The notes under the pieces are model-generated. The model had not been told where the DNA came from. It did not search any database and saw only the letters and a list, made by a program, of their open reading frames with translations. The position numbers were made by a program, and so were the translations under genes. Source: Verrucomicrobiota bacterium (GTDB lineage Bacteria; Verrucomicrobiota; Verrucomicrobiia; Opitutales; UBA953). From it: a stretch of DNA of 64,000 nt. This document shows, in pieces, positions 9,603 to 23,923 of this stretch (position 1 is the first letter of the stretch; each line of letters opens with the position of its first letter). The DNA is taken from contig JAPLTU010000039.1 of NCBI GenBank assembly GCA_026397965.1, forward strand, positions 190,039 through 254,038. The letters are read 5' to 3'.

Positions 9603-10883
9603 TTAATAACGGAAAGAGGCGGAGGCCGTCAGGGCATTCTGTTGGAAACTGGCAGAGGTCACGGGCTTGATCTTGGAATCCGTAAAACTGTAGCTAGCCT
9701 GGAAGCTCAGGTGGTTATTATACTTAAAGTCCGTACCAAAGGTATAGACCATGGTGCCGACCTCGGTTGAACCGGCAACGACATCGTTCTTGGTCACCGA
9801 TAAATTGAGGTTCATGTCCGACAGCGCCGCGAAAGTCACCACATAGGTGTACGACTTGGAAGCGCTCGTCCCACCGGTAGCGGAAGGTGTTGTATCCCGA
9901 GAAAGCGTCAGGTTATGGCTGATACGCTCCGTGAGGACGTGCGAGGCATTGATCGAATAAGACAGATTGCCGGTGGACGCACCATTATCCGTTCGCGAAT
10001 TAGCGTAGCCAATCTTTGCGGTAAGATTGATCTTACCTGATTCGGTGGGCTGACCCTTGGCCGTCAGGCCATAAAAATCTTTCTTGAATTGCTTCGACGT
10101 CAAGGCGGGGCGAACAGGTGTGATTATGTTCAAATAAGGCGCAGCCGAATAATCTGTGACCGTGTGTTCGAAATTGAAGCCGAAGGATAATTTTTCGAAT
10201 GCCTGGTAATCAAAGCTGATTGGCATGGCCTTGGTGTTTAATTCCGAAAGCGTGTTCGTATTGTAAATGTCATTCGTTTCGACTACAAGAAGGGTCGCGG
10301 GATCGTCAGGGACATGGGTGATCGTAGGATTGAGATAATGGTTATAGCTGTTCGTGAAGCCGGTGCTCAGCTTAATCTTTTCTGTCAATTTATAGTCGAT
10401 ATCGATGGAGTGAGAGTAATTAGCTTGGCGGACGAGGGTGGCCGAAAAGACGTTAGGATTGACGCCATTCAAGGCCAGATTGTCATTTCGGGCGGAAACC
10501 CGGTAGGAAGAATCCAGCGTCACGGTCAGAGGACCACCCGAAGCGAAACGAAGATTGCCGCTCAAGGCATCGCGCGAGTCTTCTAGGCCACGGAACTCGG
10601 CCTTATTAAAGTAAACGTAGCTGCGTTTTGCCGTGAGGCTTAAGGAGATTGGGGTGTCTTTCCCGTACTCCAAGGCGAGCCCTGGGGTCACGGTCCAATT
10701 CGTGGCCGCCTTAGCGCTGGCTGCGGAATAAAGATTGTCTGTAATTTCAAGTGCGACCGAGGAGTCGAAGAAAATATCGGTGTCATCCCCGATTTGCACC
10801 AGCGGAGAAGAAGGGATCCAATTCGCTGCATGGGCTACTGGCAGAATTGAGAGACAAGAAGCCGCGATAAGAAAGCGTGTCAT
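9603..10883 (-). CDS. outer-membrane beta-barrel protein associated with polysaccharide export
   Basis: Signal peptide MTRFLIAASCLSILPVAHA; repeated amphipathic beta-strands; C-terminal aromatic ...ASASFRY. Start chosen at 10883. Confidence 0.75.
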   Translation of the reverse strand: MTRFLIAASCLSILPVAHAANWIPSSPLVQIGDDTDIFFDSSVALEITDNLYSAASAKAATNWTVTPGLALEYGKDTPISLSLTAKRSYVYFNKAEFRGLEDSRDALSGNLRFASGGPLTVTLDSSYRVSARNDNLALNGVNPNVFSATLVRQANYSHSIDIDYKLTEKIKLSTGFTNSYNHYLNPTITHVPDDPATLLVVETNDIYNTNTLSELNTKAMPISFDYQAFEKLSFGFNFEHTVTDYSAAPYLNIITPVRPALTSKQFKKDFYGLTAKGQPTESGKINLTAKIGYANSRTDNGASTGNLSYSINASHVLTERISHNLTLSRDTTPSATGGTSASKSYTYVVTFAALSDMNLNLSVTKNDVVAGSTEVGTMVYTFGTDFKYNNHLSFQASYSFTDSKIKPVTSASFQQNALTASASFRY

Positions 10884-10953
10884 GATGAGGAAGAGATTAG
10901 GGGAAGTATTCAGGTATGATAATAAACGTATTGGTATCAATCCCCAAAAGACC

Positions 10954-10995
10954 AAAAAAGAGCCTCCTGCCTGCTTACAGCAGGGCGGGAGGCTC
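10954..10995 (-). terminator. Rho-independent terminator downstream of the rpoC region
   Basis: Minus strand GAGCCTCC...GGAGGCTC stem followed by TTTTTT. Confidence 0.85.
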
Positions 10996-11023
10996 TAAAT
11001 CTTAATCTTAACTTGTTTGACGC

Positions 11024-15257
<4,234 letters not shown>

Positions 15258-15292
15258 GTCGTATAAGATTTAGTTGGGTGGACGTGGGTCGC

Positions 15293-18200
15293 TTAGTTGC
15301 GCTCGGCGGGATTAGGCGAGCCAGTGCCAAGACGAACGTCTAGGCAAAGGGCCTGCATTTCCTTCATGAGAACGTTGAAAGATTGGGGCGTGCCGCTGAC
15401 CAGGGTGTTATCACCCTTGACGAGCTGCTCGTAAATCTTGGTGCGTCCGGCGACGTCGTCGGATTTCACGGTAAGGAGTTCCTGCAAGGTGTAAGCCGCA
15501 CCGTATGCTTCCAAGGCCCATACTTCCATTTCACCGAAGCGCTGACCGCCGTATTGGGCTTTACCGCCCAAGGGCTGCTGCGTGATGAGGCTGTAAGGAC
15601 CGGTCGCACGGGCGTGGATCTTATCGGCCACGAGGTGATTCAATTTCATCATGTAGATGTAACCGACCACGACGTCTTGGTCGAACGCTTCGCCGGTATG
15701 TCCATTGATGAGCATCGCCTTCCCGGTCTCAGGCAAGTTGGCCTGTTTCAGGTATTCGCGAATCTGCTTCTCGGGGATGCCGTCGAAGATCGGGGTAGCC
15801 ACCTTGAGTCCGAGCTTGGAACAAGCCCAACCCAGGTGGGTTTCCAGAACCTGACCGACGTTCATACGAGAAGGAACGCCTAAAGGATTGAGGCAGATGT
15901 CTACCGGGGTGCCGTCGGTCAAGTATGGCATATCTTCAATCGGAACGATACGGGCGACAACGCCCTTATTGCCGTGTCGACCCGCCATCTTGTCGCCGAC
16001 CTGGATTTTGCGCTTGGTGGCGATGTAAACTTTTACGTTCTTGATAGCGCCGCCTTCGTCGATGCCTTGCTCAATCGCTTCGACCTTACGGGCGCGCTCT
16101 TGCTCCAGTTCATCAAAACGACGGTGGTAGCCATCGACAATCTGCCGGATTTTCTGCTTCACCGGCGAATCATTCATCTCGATGGAACGAGAGACCGAGG
16201 CCAAGCGACGAAGTAGCGTCTTGGTAATCTTGCGATTAGCAGGGATGATGGCTTCGCCGGTTTCGGAATTCTTGACGTCGAGCGGGATTTTTTCTCCGAG
16301 GAGGATATTCGAGAGAGATTCCGTCATTTCTTCGCGCAGGCGAGAATCGGCGGTGCGGTACTCTTCGTTGACCTTCTTCAACGCGCGGCGTTGGTCGTTG
16401 GGTGAAAGTCGTCCATCGTCCTTATCGGTACGGGAGGAAACCTTCACATCCATGATGATACCGGAAATACCCGAGGGCACGCGCAGGGAAGTATCCTTAA
16501 CGTCGCGAGCCTTCTCACCGAAGATCGCCCGGAGGAGTTTTTCTTCAGGGGCCAGGTCGCCTTCGCTCTTCGGCGTGATCTTACCGACGAGGATATCATC
16601 GGGCTTCACTTCGGCACCGATACGGATGACACCGTCGCGGTTGAGGTTGCGCAGGGCTTCTTCGCCGAGATTGGGGATGTCGCGCGTGATCTGTTCAGGT
16701 CCGAGCTTCGTGTCCCGAGCCGTCACTTCGAATTCTTCGATGTGCACGGAAGTGAAGACGTCGTCCTTAATCAGACGTTCGGAGAGCAAGATAGCATCTT
16801 CGAAGTTATAACCGTTCCAGGGCATGAAGCCGACAAGGACGTTACGGCCTAAGGCGAGCTCACCCTTATCAGTCGCGGCACCGTCGGCGATGATATCGCC
16901 GACTTTGACCTTATCGCCACGACGCACCAACGGGCGTTGGTTGAAGCAGGTGGACGAATTGGTCTTCAAAAATTTACGAAGGTCATAGACATAAATGCCT
17001 TTGGATTCATCGGTCTTGAATTTCTTATTCTCGAGCTGCGCATGGACAACTTCGCCGTCTTTGGTGATGACGATTCGACGAGAGTCAGCAGCGGCGACAA
17101 TACCGGCACCTTCGGAAACTATGACGGTCTTCGAGTCGATGGCGACTCGGCGCTCTAGGCCGGTGCCCACGAGCGGGGCTTCGGTGATCACGAGCGGTAC
17201 GCCTTGGCGTTGCATGTTGGAACCCATGAGCGCGCGGTTAGCGTCGTCATGCTCCAGGAAAGGAATAAGAGCAGCGGCGACTGACACCACTTGTTGGGGC
17301 GAAACGTCCATGTAGTCGACGTCTTCGGGTTCGACTTCGAGGATATCGTCGCGGAAACGCACGGTAACCTTGCCCTTTAATCGGCTGGTTTCGTCTAGTT
17401 CCGAGTTTGCTTGGGCGACCTTGAATTTTTCTTCCTGGTCGGCCGTCATGAATTCAACTTGGTTGGAAACCTTGCCGCGGACTACCTTCCGGTAGGGGGC
17501 TTCAATGAAACCGAATTCATTGATGCGGGCGTAGGTGGACAGCGAATTGATCAAACCGATATTCGGACCTTCTGGAGTCTCAATCGGGCAGATACGGCCG
17601 TAGTGGGACGGATGGACGTCGCGGACTTCAAAGCCGGCACGATCGCGATTCAGACCTCCGGGCCCGAGGGCGGAGAGGCGGCGCTTGTGGGTCAGTTCAG
17701 CAAGCGGGTTAATCTGGTCCATCAACTGACTCAGCTGACTGCGGGCAAAGAACTCGCGGATCGCGTTGCCGAATGGCTTGGGGTTAACCAGCTTCTGGGG
17801 CGTGATTGAATCAACGCTTTGGTCATACTCGTTGATGCGAGCCTTAACGGTCTTGACCACATTCTTGAGTCCGGCACGGCACTGATTGGCCAAGAGTTCG
17901 CCAACGTTACGAACGCGACGTGATCCCAAGTGGTCGATGTCGTCGATCGCACCGTCGCCGGCACGAAGCTTACAAAGCAATTTAGTCGCTTCGACAATAT
18001 CTTCGGGGGTGATTGTCCGGGTATCGAGGGAAACGTTCAGGCTCAACTTCTGGTTGAGCTTATAACGACCGACGCGGCCGAGGTCGTAACGGAGAGGATC
18101 TTGGAAGAGGCGCTGCATGTGAGCGCGAGCTCCCTTGACGTTCACGGGCTCGCCGGGGCGAAGCTTACGGAAGATTTCCTTAAGGGCTTCTTCTTCGTTA

Positions 18201-19093
18201 CGGACCGTACCGATATCTTTACGCAGCGAGAGAATGACCGCACCGTCGTCGAACTGAGTGTCGAAGACGCCAAACTTCTGCTTCGGCAGTTGTTTATGGA
18301 TTTCCTTAAGCGTTTCGCGTGAAAGCTTGTCGTACTGTTTGGCGACGACCTTACCGGTTTCGACGTCGACGATCGGATCGGCATAGACGAGCTGGGAAAG
18401 AGCTTCGGGCTCGAGGTCGAGCGCGGCCTTGGCGGTCAATTCGCGGTGCTGATAGAAAAGAGCCAGAATATCTTTGTCGTCCTTGTAACCAAACGCCCGG
18501 AGCAAAGTGGTTACCAAGAACTTACGACGACGAAGGCGACGATCGAGGTAGACCCAGAGCAGGTCGTTTTGGTCGAATTGGACTTCGATCCAGGTACCAC
18601 GATCCGGAATGATGCGGAAAGCGTGCAAGATCTTGCCGCTCGTGTGCGTGGATTCTTCGAAGCAGATGCCGGGACTGCGGTGGAGCTGGGAAACGACCAC
18701 GCGCTCGGCGCCGTTGACGATGAAGGAACCGCGATCCGTGATCATCGGGACTTCGCCCATCAAGATTTCTTCGTCTTTGAACGCACCCTTCTCGCGAAGG
18801 CGGAGCTTCAAGAGGACGGAGATGGCGAAAGTCGTGCCCTCGCGGATACATTCGAGCTCATTCGTCTTTGGCATGACCAAGCCGTACTCGAGGTACTCGA
18901 GACGGAAGTTGCCGTTGTTGCTTTCAACCGGGAAGGCTTCGCGGAACACGGCGTCGAGGCCGACGTTCTTACGGCCAGCGGACGTCACGTCGAGCTGGAG
19001 GAAGTCGTTGAACGAGAAAATTTGATTCTCAATCAAGTTCGGGGGGGGGATGACTTCGCGTAGTTTACCGAAGTTTTTGCGCTCTTGAGGCAT
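15293..19093 (-). CDS. rpoB: DNA-directed RNA polymerase subunit beta
   Basis: [101 protein letters not shown]. Confidence 0.98.
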   Translation of the reverse strand: [1266 protein letters not shown]

Positions 19094-19177
19094 GGCTGGT
19101 GAAGGTGGGCTCGGAGTGTCTGGTTGTTTCGGTTTTACTGTGTTTGCCTAGTGGGGGACGGACTGGGCGCCGTTGGG

Positions 19178-19229
19178 AAAAAAGAGCGGGGAGGAGTTTG
19201 ATTTCCGGAGGGATTTCTCCCCTCCCCGC
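19178..19229 (-). terminator. terminator/attenuator hairpin between rplL and rpoB
   Basis: Minus strand GCGGGGAGGGGAG...CTCCTCCCCGC followed by TCTTTTTT. Confidence 0.8.
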
Positions 19230-19259
19230 ACTTGAAATTTCTAAGAAACTAAAAGCGGG

Positions 19260-19637
19260 TTATTTAACCTCAACTTCGGCACCTGCGGCCTTAAGTTTGG
19301 CTTCAATATCCTTAGCTTCGTCTTTCGAAACGCCTTCTTTAACTGGCTTCGGAGCGGTATCAACCAGGTCCTTAGCTTCCTTAAGGCCGAGACCCGTGAT
19401 GGCACGGACTTCCTTAATGACGTTGATTGGCGTAGCACCCTTGGACTTAAGGATGATATCGAAAGTGGTCTTCTCTTCCACCGGGGCGGCGGCAGCGGCG
19501 CCGGCGACGGCGACGGCGACAGGAGCGGCGGCAGAAACGCCCCACTTGGTTTCAAGATCTTTAACGAGATTGGCGATATCGAGAACGCTTTGGGCGCTCA
19601 GCCATTCGATGACTTGGTCTTTGGTGATGTTGCTCAT
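19260..19637 (-). CDS. rplL: 50S ribosomal protein L7/L12
   Basis: [29 protein letters not shown]...[39 protein letters not shown]. Confidence 0.97.
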   Translation of the reverse strand: MSNITKDQVIEWLSAQSVLDIANLVKDLETKWGVSAAAPVAVAVAGAAAAAPVEEKTTFDIILKSKGATPINVIKEVRAITGLGLKEAKDLVDTAPKPVKEGVSKDEAKDIEAKLKAAGAEVEVK

Positions 19638-19789
19638 GGGTTTGGGGTTCCTTGAATGGTTAGCGTCGTTTGAGGACATTTGAGGGCACTAGGCCCCTAA
19701 CCGGAGTTCGTTGGATGGTATGTTGTATTGGGTTGGATTTCCCCCCGCTCGAACGTGACCACATGGCCACGCCTTTGCAGGGAAAGGGG

Positions 19790-20278
19790 TTAGGCGACCG
19801 TTTCGTCTTTTTGACGCTTGGCGTCCAAGAGGCGGACGACCTGAGAGGCAGGCGTATTGAAGAGCGAGAGCAGTTGAGCCCGGATAGCTTCGAGGGAAGG
19901 AAGCTTAGAAAGAGCGTCGATGTCAGACTTGGTGAGGACTTTGGCATCCAACACGCCAGCTTTCACTTCGAGCTTGGAGAACTCCTTGAAAAAGGAAACC
20001 AAGACCTTGGCGACGCCGGTCGGATTTTTGCCGCCCGTAACCAAAGCCGTATGGCCGATTAAATGAGAAGATAAATCAGGGAGATTGGCCTGCTTTACCG
20101 CGATGTTCATGATGCTATTTTTGACGACGTGATACTCGGCGCCATGGACGCGGAGTTGATCACGGACGGACGTAGCATCTTTCACGCTGACGCCCGTAAA
20201 ATTAGCAATCAGGAGATAGTTGGAAGTGGCCAGTTGGGCGGCTACTTCGTCGACGAGGAATTGTTTTTCAGCGCGCAT
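19790..20278 (-). CDS. rplJ: 50S ribosomal protein L10
   Basis: MRAEKQFLVDEVAAQLATSNYLLIANFTGVSVKDATSVRDQLR...; position before rplL. Confidence 0.95.
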   Translation of the reverse strand: MRAEKQFLVDEVAAQLATSNYLLIANFTGVSVKDATSVRDQLRVHGAEYHVVKNSIMNIAVKQANLPDLSSHLIGHTALVTGGKNPTGVAKVLVSFFKEFSKLEVKAGVLDAKVLTKSDIDALSKLPSLEAIRAQLLSLFNTPASQVVRLLDAKRQKDETVA

Positions 20279-20305
20279 GTTCGTAGTTTATCTAGGGTTG
20301 CGTGA

Positions 20306-21016
20306 TTAGGCGGTTACCGTGGCGGCGGAGTAAGGCTTGAGGTCGACGCCTACGCCTGGGCTCATGCTGGCGCTCAGGGTGATGGACTTAATAAAGCGAC
20401 CACCGGCAAAACCGGTGGGCTGGGATTTGACCAAGGCAGCCAAGGCAACCTGGGCATTTTCCGTGAGCTGTTTAACCGAGAAGGATTTCTTACCTACCAC
20501 AATGACGATATTGCCCGTCTTATCCATTTTGAACTCAACGCGACCGGCTTTGACTTCTTTGATCGTCTTCGGAAGGTCGTCGGAAACGGTGCCAGACTTC
20601 GGGTTAGGCATCAGACCTTTAGGGCCGAGCACGCGAGCTACCTGACGGACGTCTTTCATCGCGGAGGTTGTCGAGATAGCTACGTCGAAATCCATCCAGC
20701 CACCGTTGACCTTAGCGATCATGTCGGCGAGGCCGGCGAAATCAGCACCCGCAGCGAGGGCTTCGGCCGGGTTTTCCGTGAAAGCGAGGACCTTGATTTT
20801 CTTCCCCGAGCCGTTGGGCAGGGATACAGTTCCGCGCACCATCTGGTCGGACTGCTTAGGGTCTACGCCTAAGAAGGCGGAGATCTCCACGGTTTCGTCA
20901 AACTTAGCGCTCGGCATCTTTTTGATGATCTCGGCGGCTTGGGTGACGTCATATTTTGCCTTCAAGTCGGCGACTTGAAGGGCGGCGCGGTAGCGCTTGC
21001 TGGTTTTGTGTTTCAT
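20306..21016 (-). CDS. rplA: 50S ribosomal protein L1
   Basis: [16 protein letters not shown]...[20 protein letters not shown]...[13 protein letters not shown]. Confidence 0.97.
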   Translation of the reverse strand: MKHKTSKRYRAALQVADLKAKYDVTQAAEIIKKMPSAKFDETVEISAFLGVDPKQSDQMVRGTVSLPNGSGKKIKVLAFTENPAEALAAGADFAGLADMIAKVNGGWMDFDVAISTTSAMKDVRQVARVLGPKGLMPNPKSGTVSDDLPKTIKEVKAGRVEFKMDKTGNIVIVVGKKSFSVKQLTENAQVALAALVKSQPTGFAGGRFIKSITLSASMSPGVGVDLKPYSAATVTA

Positions 21017-21076
21017 AGCGACTTTCGTCTCCTGCGGAGTGCAGTGGGTTGGGTGAGGGTTGGGTTGAGTGGAAAA

Positions 21077-21502
21077 TTAACCGATGACTTCAATCCCCAT
21101 GGAGCGAGCGGTGCCGGCGATCATGCGGGCGGCGTTGTCCGGGTTGACGGCGTTCAGGTCCTTCTTCTTGAGCTCGACGATTTCGAGGAGCTGCTTCTTG
21201 GTGACCTTGCCGACCTTATCGCGGTTAGGCACCTTGGAACCGCTTTCGATCTTTGCGGCCTTCTTGAGAAGGACGGAAGCGGGCGGGGACTTAAGGATGA
21301 AGGTGAAGGACTTGTCTTGGTAGACCGAGATGATGACGGGCAGGATCAAGCCGGCCTGATCCTTGGTGCGAGCATTGAACTCCTTACAGAACGCCATGAT
21401 ATTGACGCCCTTGGCACCCAAGGCGGGGCCGACAGGAGGAGCTGGATTAGCGGCACCTGCGGGGAGCTGGAGCCTGATTTCGCCGACGACTTTCTTTGCC
21501 AT
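21077..21502 (-). CDS. rplK: 50S ribosomal protein L11
   Basis: [40 protein letters not shown]. Confidence 0.98.
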   Translation of the reverse strand: MAKKVVGEIRLQLPAGAANPAPPVGPALGAKGVNIMAFCKEFNARTKDQAGLILPVIISVYQDKSFTFILKSPPASVLLKKAAKIESGSKVPNRDKVGKVTKKQLLEIVELKKKDLNAVNPDNAARMIAGTARSMGIEVIG

Positions 21503-21540
21503 GGTGGTTTAGATGGTTGGGTTAAAGGGTTTATGAAAAA

Positions 21541-22113
21541 TCAGTCGCGATCGTCGCGTTCGACTTGCCAGAATTCGAGTTCGACCGGGGTGGAGCGCCC
21601 GAAGATATCAACCGAGACTTCGAGCTTTCCGCGGTCGGCATCGATTTTATCGATATTACCAGCCAAGTTGGCAAACGGACCATCGGTAATCTTGACGCGT
21701 TCACTGACGTGGAAATTGATTTTGGGAACGACCTTATCAGCCGCATCCGCCATTTGTTGGAGGATGGTATTGATCTCTTCGGTCTTCAGGGGAACGGGGT
21801 TCATGCCGCCAATCAAACCGATAACGCCATCCGTCCGGCGCAAGAAACTCCAGGGAGCTTCGAGGAGTTGGCCTTCGTCATCGAACAAACGCGCCCGCAC
21901 AAAAAGGTAAGACGGGTAGAGCTTCATTTCGCTCTCGCGCTTCTTGCCGTTACGGAAGTCCTTAACGGTCTTTACGGGCATGAGGATTTCAGCCACGTGA
22001 TCGCCCATCTCCTCATCCTGGATGGCCTTATCGAGGAGACGCTTAACCTTGCTCTCGTTGTTCGAAAGGGTCTGGAGAGTGTACCAGCGGAAATCTGAAG
22101 GAGTATTCGACAT
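21541..22113 (-). CDS. nusG: transcription termination/antitermination factor NusG
   Basis: WYTLQTLSNNESKVKRLL...FVRARLF...VSERVKITDGPFANLAGNIDKIDADRGKLEVSVDIFGRSTPVELEFWQVE. Confidence 0.95.
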   Translation of the reverse strand: MSNTPSDFRWYTLQTLSNNESKVKRLLDKAIQDEEMGDHVAEILMPVKTVKDFRNGKKRESEMKLYPSYLFVRARLFDDEGQLLEAPWSFLRRTDGVIGLIGGMNPVPLKTEEINTILQQMADAADKVVPKINFHVSERVKITDGPFANLAGNIDKIDADRGKLEVSVDIFGRSTPVELEFWQVERDDRD

Positions 22114-22121
22114 GGGGGGAA

Positions 22122-22328
22122 TCAGCGAACGCGCTTGGTGGCGAACTGAACGAAGTTAGAAAGTGAGAAATCGCAGAAAAAAACAACGGTACCTAAAAGA
22201 GCGACGGCCGTGATGACGACCAGAGTAGAATCAACCAACTCCTTGGCACTTGGCCACGAAGCCTTAACGAAGACCTCGGTGATGGTCTCGTTCCAGAAAG
22301 CGCGAAGGCGTCCGAGGAGGCTGAACAT
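22122..22328 (-). CDS. secE: preprotein translocase subunit SecE
   Basis: ETITEVFVKASWPSAKELVDSTLVVITAVALLGTVVFFCDFSLSNFV; upstream of nusG; start set at the internal ATG because the longer ORF covers tRNA-Trp. Confidence 0.93.
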   Translation of the reverse strand: MFSLLGRLRAFWNETITEVFVKASWPSAKELVDSTLVVITAVALLGTVVFFCDFSLSNFVQFATKRVR

Positions 22329-22355
22329 ATGCTGGTGTTTGGTTTGGATATTGGC

Positions 22356-22427
22356 AGGGCGGGAGGGAATCGAACCTACAACCGACGGTTTTGGAGACCG
22401 TCTCTCTGCCAGTTGAGCTACCGTCCT
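22356..22427 (-). tRNA. tRNA-Trp (CCA)
   Basis: AGGACGGTAGCTCAACTGGCAGAGAGACGGTCTCCAAAACCGTCGGTTGTAGGTTCGATTCCCTCCCGCCCT; anticodon CCA; tuf-trpT-secE order. Confidence 0.93.
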
Positions 22428-22507
22428 GTTCTTGGGTTTAAAGAGACGAGTGCCGGGCTCCTTTTGAGGGAACCTCGGCACCGTAGTCGAGCCTTGCGGC
22501 GTTTAAA

Positions 22508-23695
22508 TCACTTGGTGATTTCGAGGATCTGGCCGGCGCCGATGGTCTTGCCACCTTCGCGGAGAGCGAAGCGCTGGCCCTTTTCCATGGCGACAGGCTT
22601 TTGGAGCTCGATCGAGATGGTGACGTTATCGCCAGGCATTACCATTTCCACGCCTTCTGGCAGGATCACGGTGCCAGTGACATCGCAGGTTCCGAAGAAG
22701 AATTGAGGACGGTAGTTGTTGGTGAAGGAAGTATGGCGACCACCTTCGTCGGCCTTCAGAACGTAAATCTGAGCCTTGGCGATGGTGTGAGGCTTGATGC
22801 TGCCAGTCTTTGCGAGAACTTGACCGCGTTCAACCTGGCTCTTTTCGACGCCCCGGAGGAGGAGACCAACATTGTCGCCAGCCTGGCCTTGATCGAGTTC
22901 CTTACGGAACATTTCAACACCGGTAACGGTGGTCTTGAGAGTGTCACGGAGACCGACGATTTCAATTTCTTCGCCGACCTTGACGACACCACGCTCGATA
23001 CGGCCCGTGGCAACAGTGCCGCGACCGGTGATGGAGAAGACGTCTTCGACAGCCATCATGAAAGGCTTGTCGACTTCGCGCTTAGGCTCAGGGATTTCAG
23101 CATCGAGAGCATCAAGGAGATTCTGAATCGACTGTTCGCCTTCTGGCGTCGCATCGAGAGCGGCCGTAGCAGAGCCACGGACAATCTTAGCGTTGTCGCC
23201 ATCATATTGATACTTGTTAAGCAAGTCGCGGACTTCCATTTCAACGAGGTCGATTAAGTCGGGCTCGGAGAGATCTACCTTATTCAGCCAGACGACGATT
23301 TTAGGAACGCCGACCTGACGAGCGAGGAGGATGTGCTCCTTGGTCTGAGGCATGACGCCGTCAGCTGCGGAAACCACGAGGATAGCGCCATCCATTTGGG
23401 CAGCACCAGTGATCATGTTCTTAACAAAGTCAGCGTGTCCTGGGCAGTCAACGTGCGCGTAGTGACGGAGGTTGGACTCGTACTCAACGTGCGAGGCAGC
23501 GATGGTGACGGTCTTGGTGGCGTCACGCACGGTACCACCTTTGGTGATTTCCGCGTAGGACTTGCTCTCGGCCAGACCCTTACGGGCCTGCACTGCCACG
23601 ATGGCGGCAGTTGTGGTCGATTTACCGTGGTCGATGTGACCGATGGTACCGACGTTGACGTGAGGCTTTGTGCGATTGAACTTCTCTTTGGCCAT
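22508..23695 (-). CDS. tuf: elongation factor Tu (atypical switch I)
   Basis: [32 protein letters not shown]...[51 protein letters not shown]; start at 23695 excludes the upstream tRNA. Confidence 0.97.
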   Translation of the reverse strand: MAKEKFNRTKPHVNVGTIGHIDHGKSTTTAAIVAVQARKGLAESKSYAEITKGGTVRDATKTVTIAASHVEYESNLRHYAHVDCPGHADFVKNMITGAAQMDGAILVVSAADGVMPQTKEHILLARQVGVPKIVVWLNKVDLSEPDLIDLVEMEVRDLLNKYQYDGDNAKIVRGSATAALDATPEGEQSIQNLLDALDAEIPEPKREVDKPFMMAVEDVFSITGRGTVATGRIERGVVKVGEEIEIVGLRDTLKTTVTGVEMFRKELDQGQAGDNVGLLLRGVEKSQVERGQVLAKTGSIKPHTIAKAQIYVLKADEGGRHTSFTNNYRPQFFFGTCDVTGTVILPEGVEMVMPGDNVTISIELQKPVAMEKGQRFALREGGKTIGAGQILEITK

Positions 23696-23742
23696 GGCTT
23701 TGGTGGTGAGGAGGTGGTTTAGGTTTGGTGTGTGGAAATTTG

Positions 23743-23818
23743 TGGAGCCCCCGAACGGATTTGAACCGTCGACCTCGTCCTTACCAAGGACGCGCTCTGC
23801 CAACTGAGCTACAGGGGC
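23743..23818 (-). tRNA. tRNA-Thr (GGT), CCA encoded
   Basis: GCCCCTGTAGCTCAGTTGGCAGAGCGCGTCCTTGGTAAGGACGAGGTCGACGGTTCAAATCCGTTCGGGGGCTCCA. Confidence 0.96.
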
Positions 23819-23855
23819 AATCCGTCGAAGCGCTTTGGGCGCGAAGGGAAGGGTT

Positions 23856-23884
23856 TGAATGAACATCGCCAACGCCACCGTCAA
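23856..23884 (-). promoter_or_regulatory. candidate sigma70 promoter for the thrT-tuf operon
   Basis: Minus strand TTGACG-17 nt-CATTCA, 38 nt upstream of the tRNA-Thr 5' end. Confidence 0.5.
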
Positions 23885-23923
23885 GCGGATTTTTGCAAGG
23901 CTTTTACAGGTACCCCTTAACCC

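Noticed and set aside
19638-19789. rplJ-rplL spacer as a riboswitch-like element
   Set aside because: Only a short inverted repeat (GTGGCCA-TG-TGGTCAC) with a 2-nt loop and no clear leader architecture; insufficient support.
20939-21910. 323 aa plus-strand ORF over rplA/rplK/nusG
   Set aside because: Antisense to three confident genes, no promoter or domain support.
22329-22481. N-terminal part of ORF 22122-22481 upstream of SecE
   Set aside because: This part translates tRNA-Trp; the true SecE start is the ATG at 22328. The same reasoning trims the tuf ORF start from 23884 to 23695.
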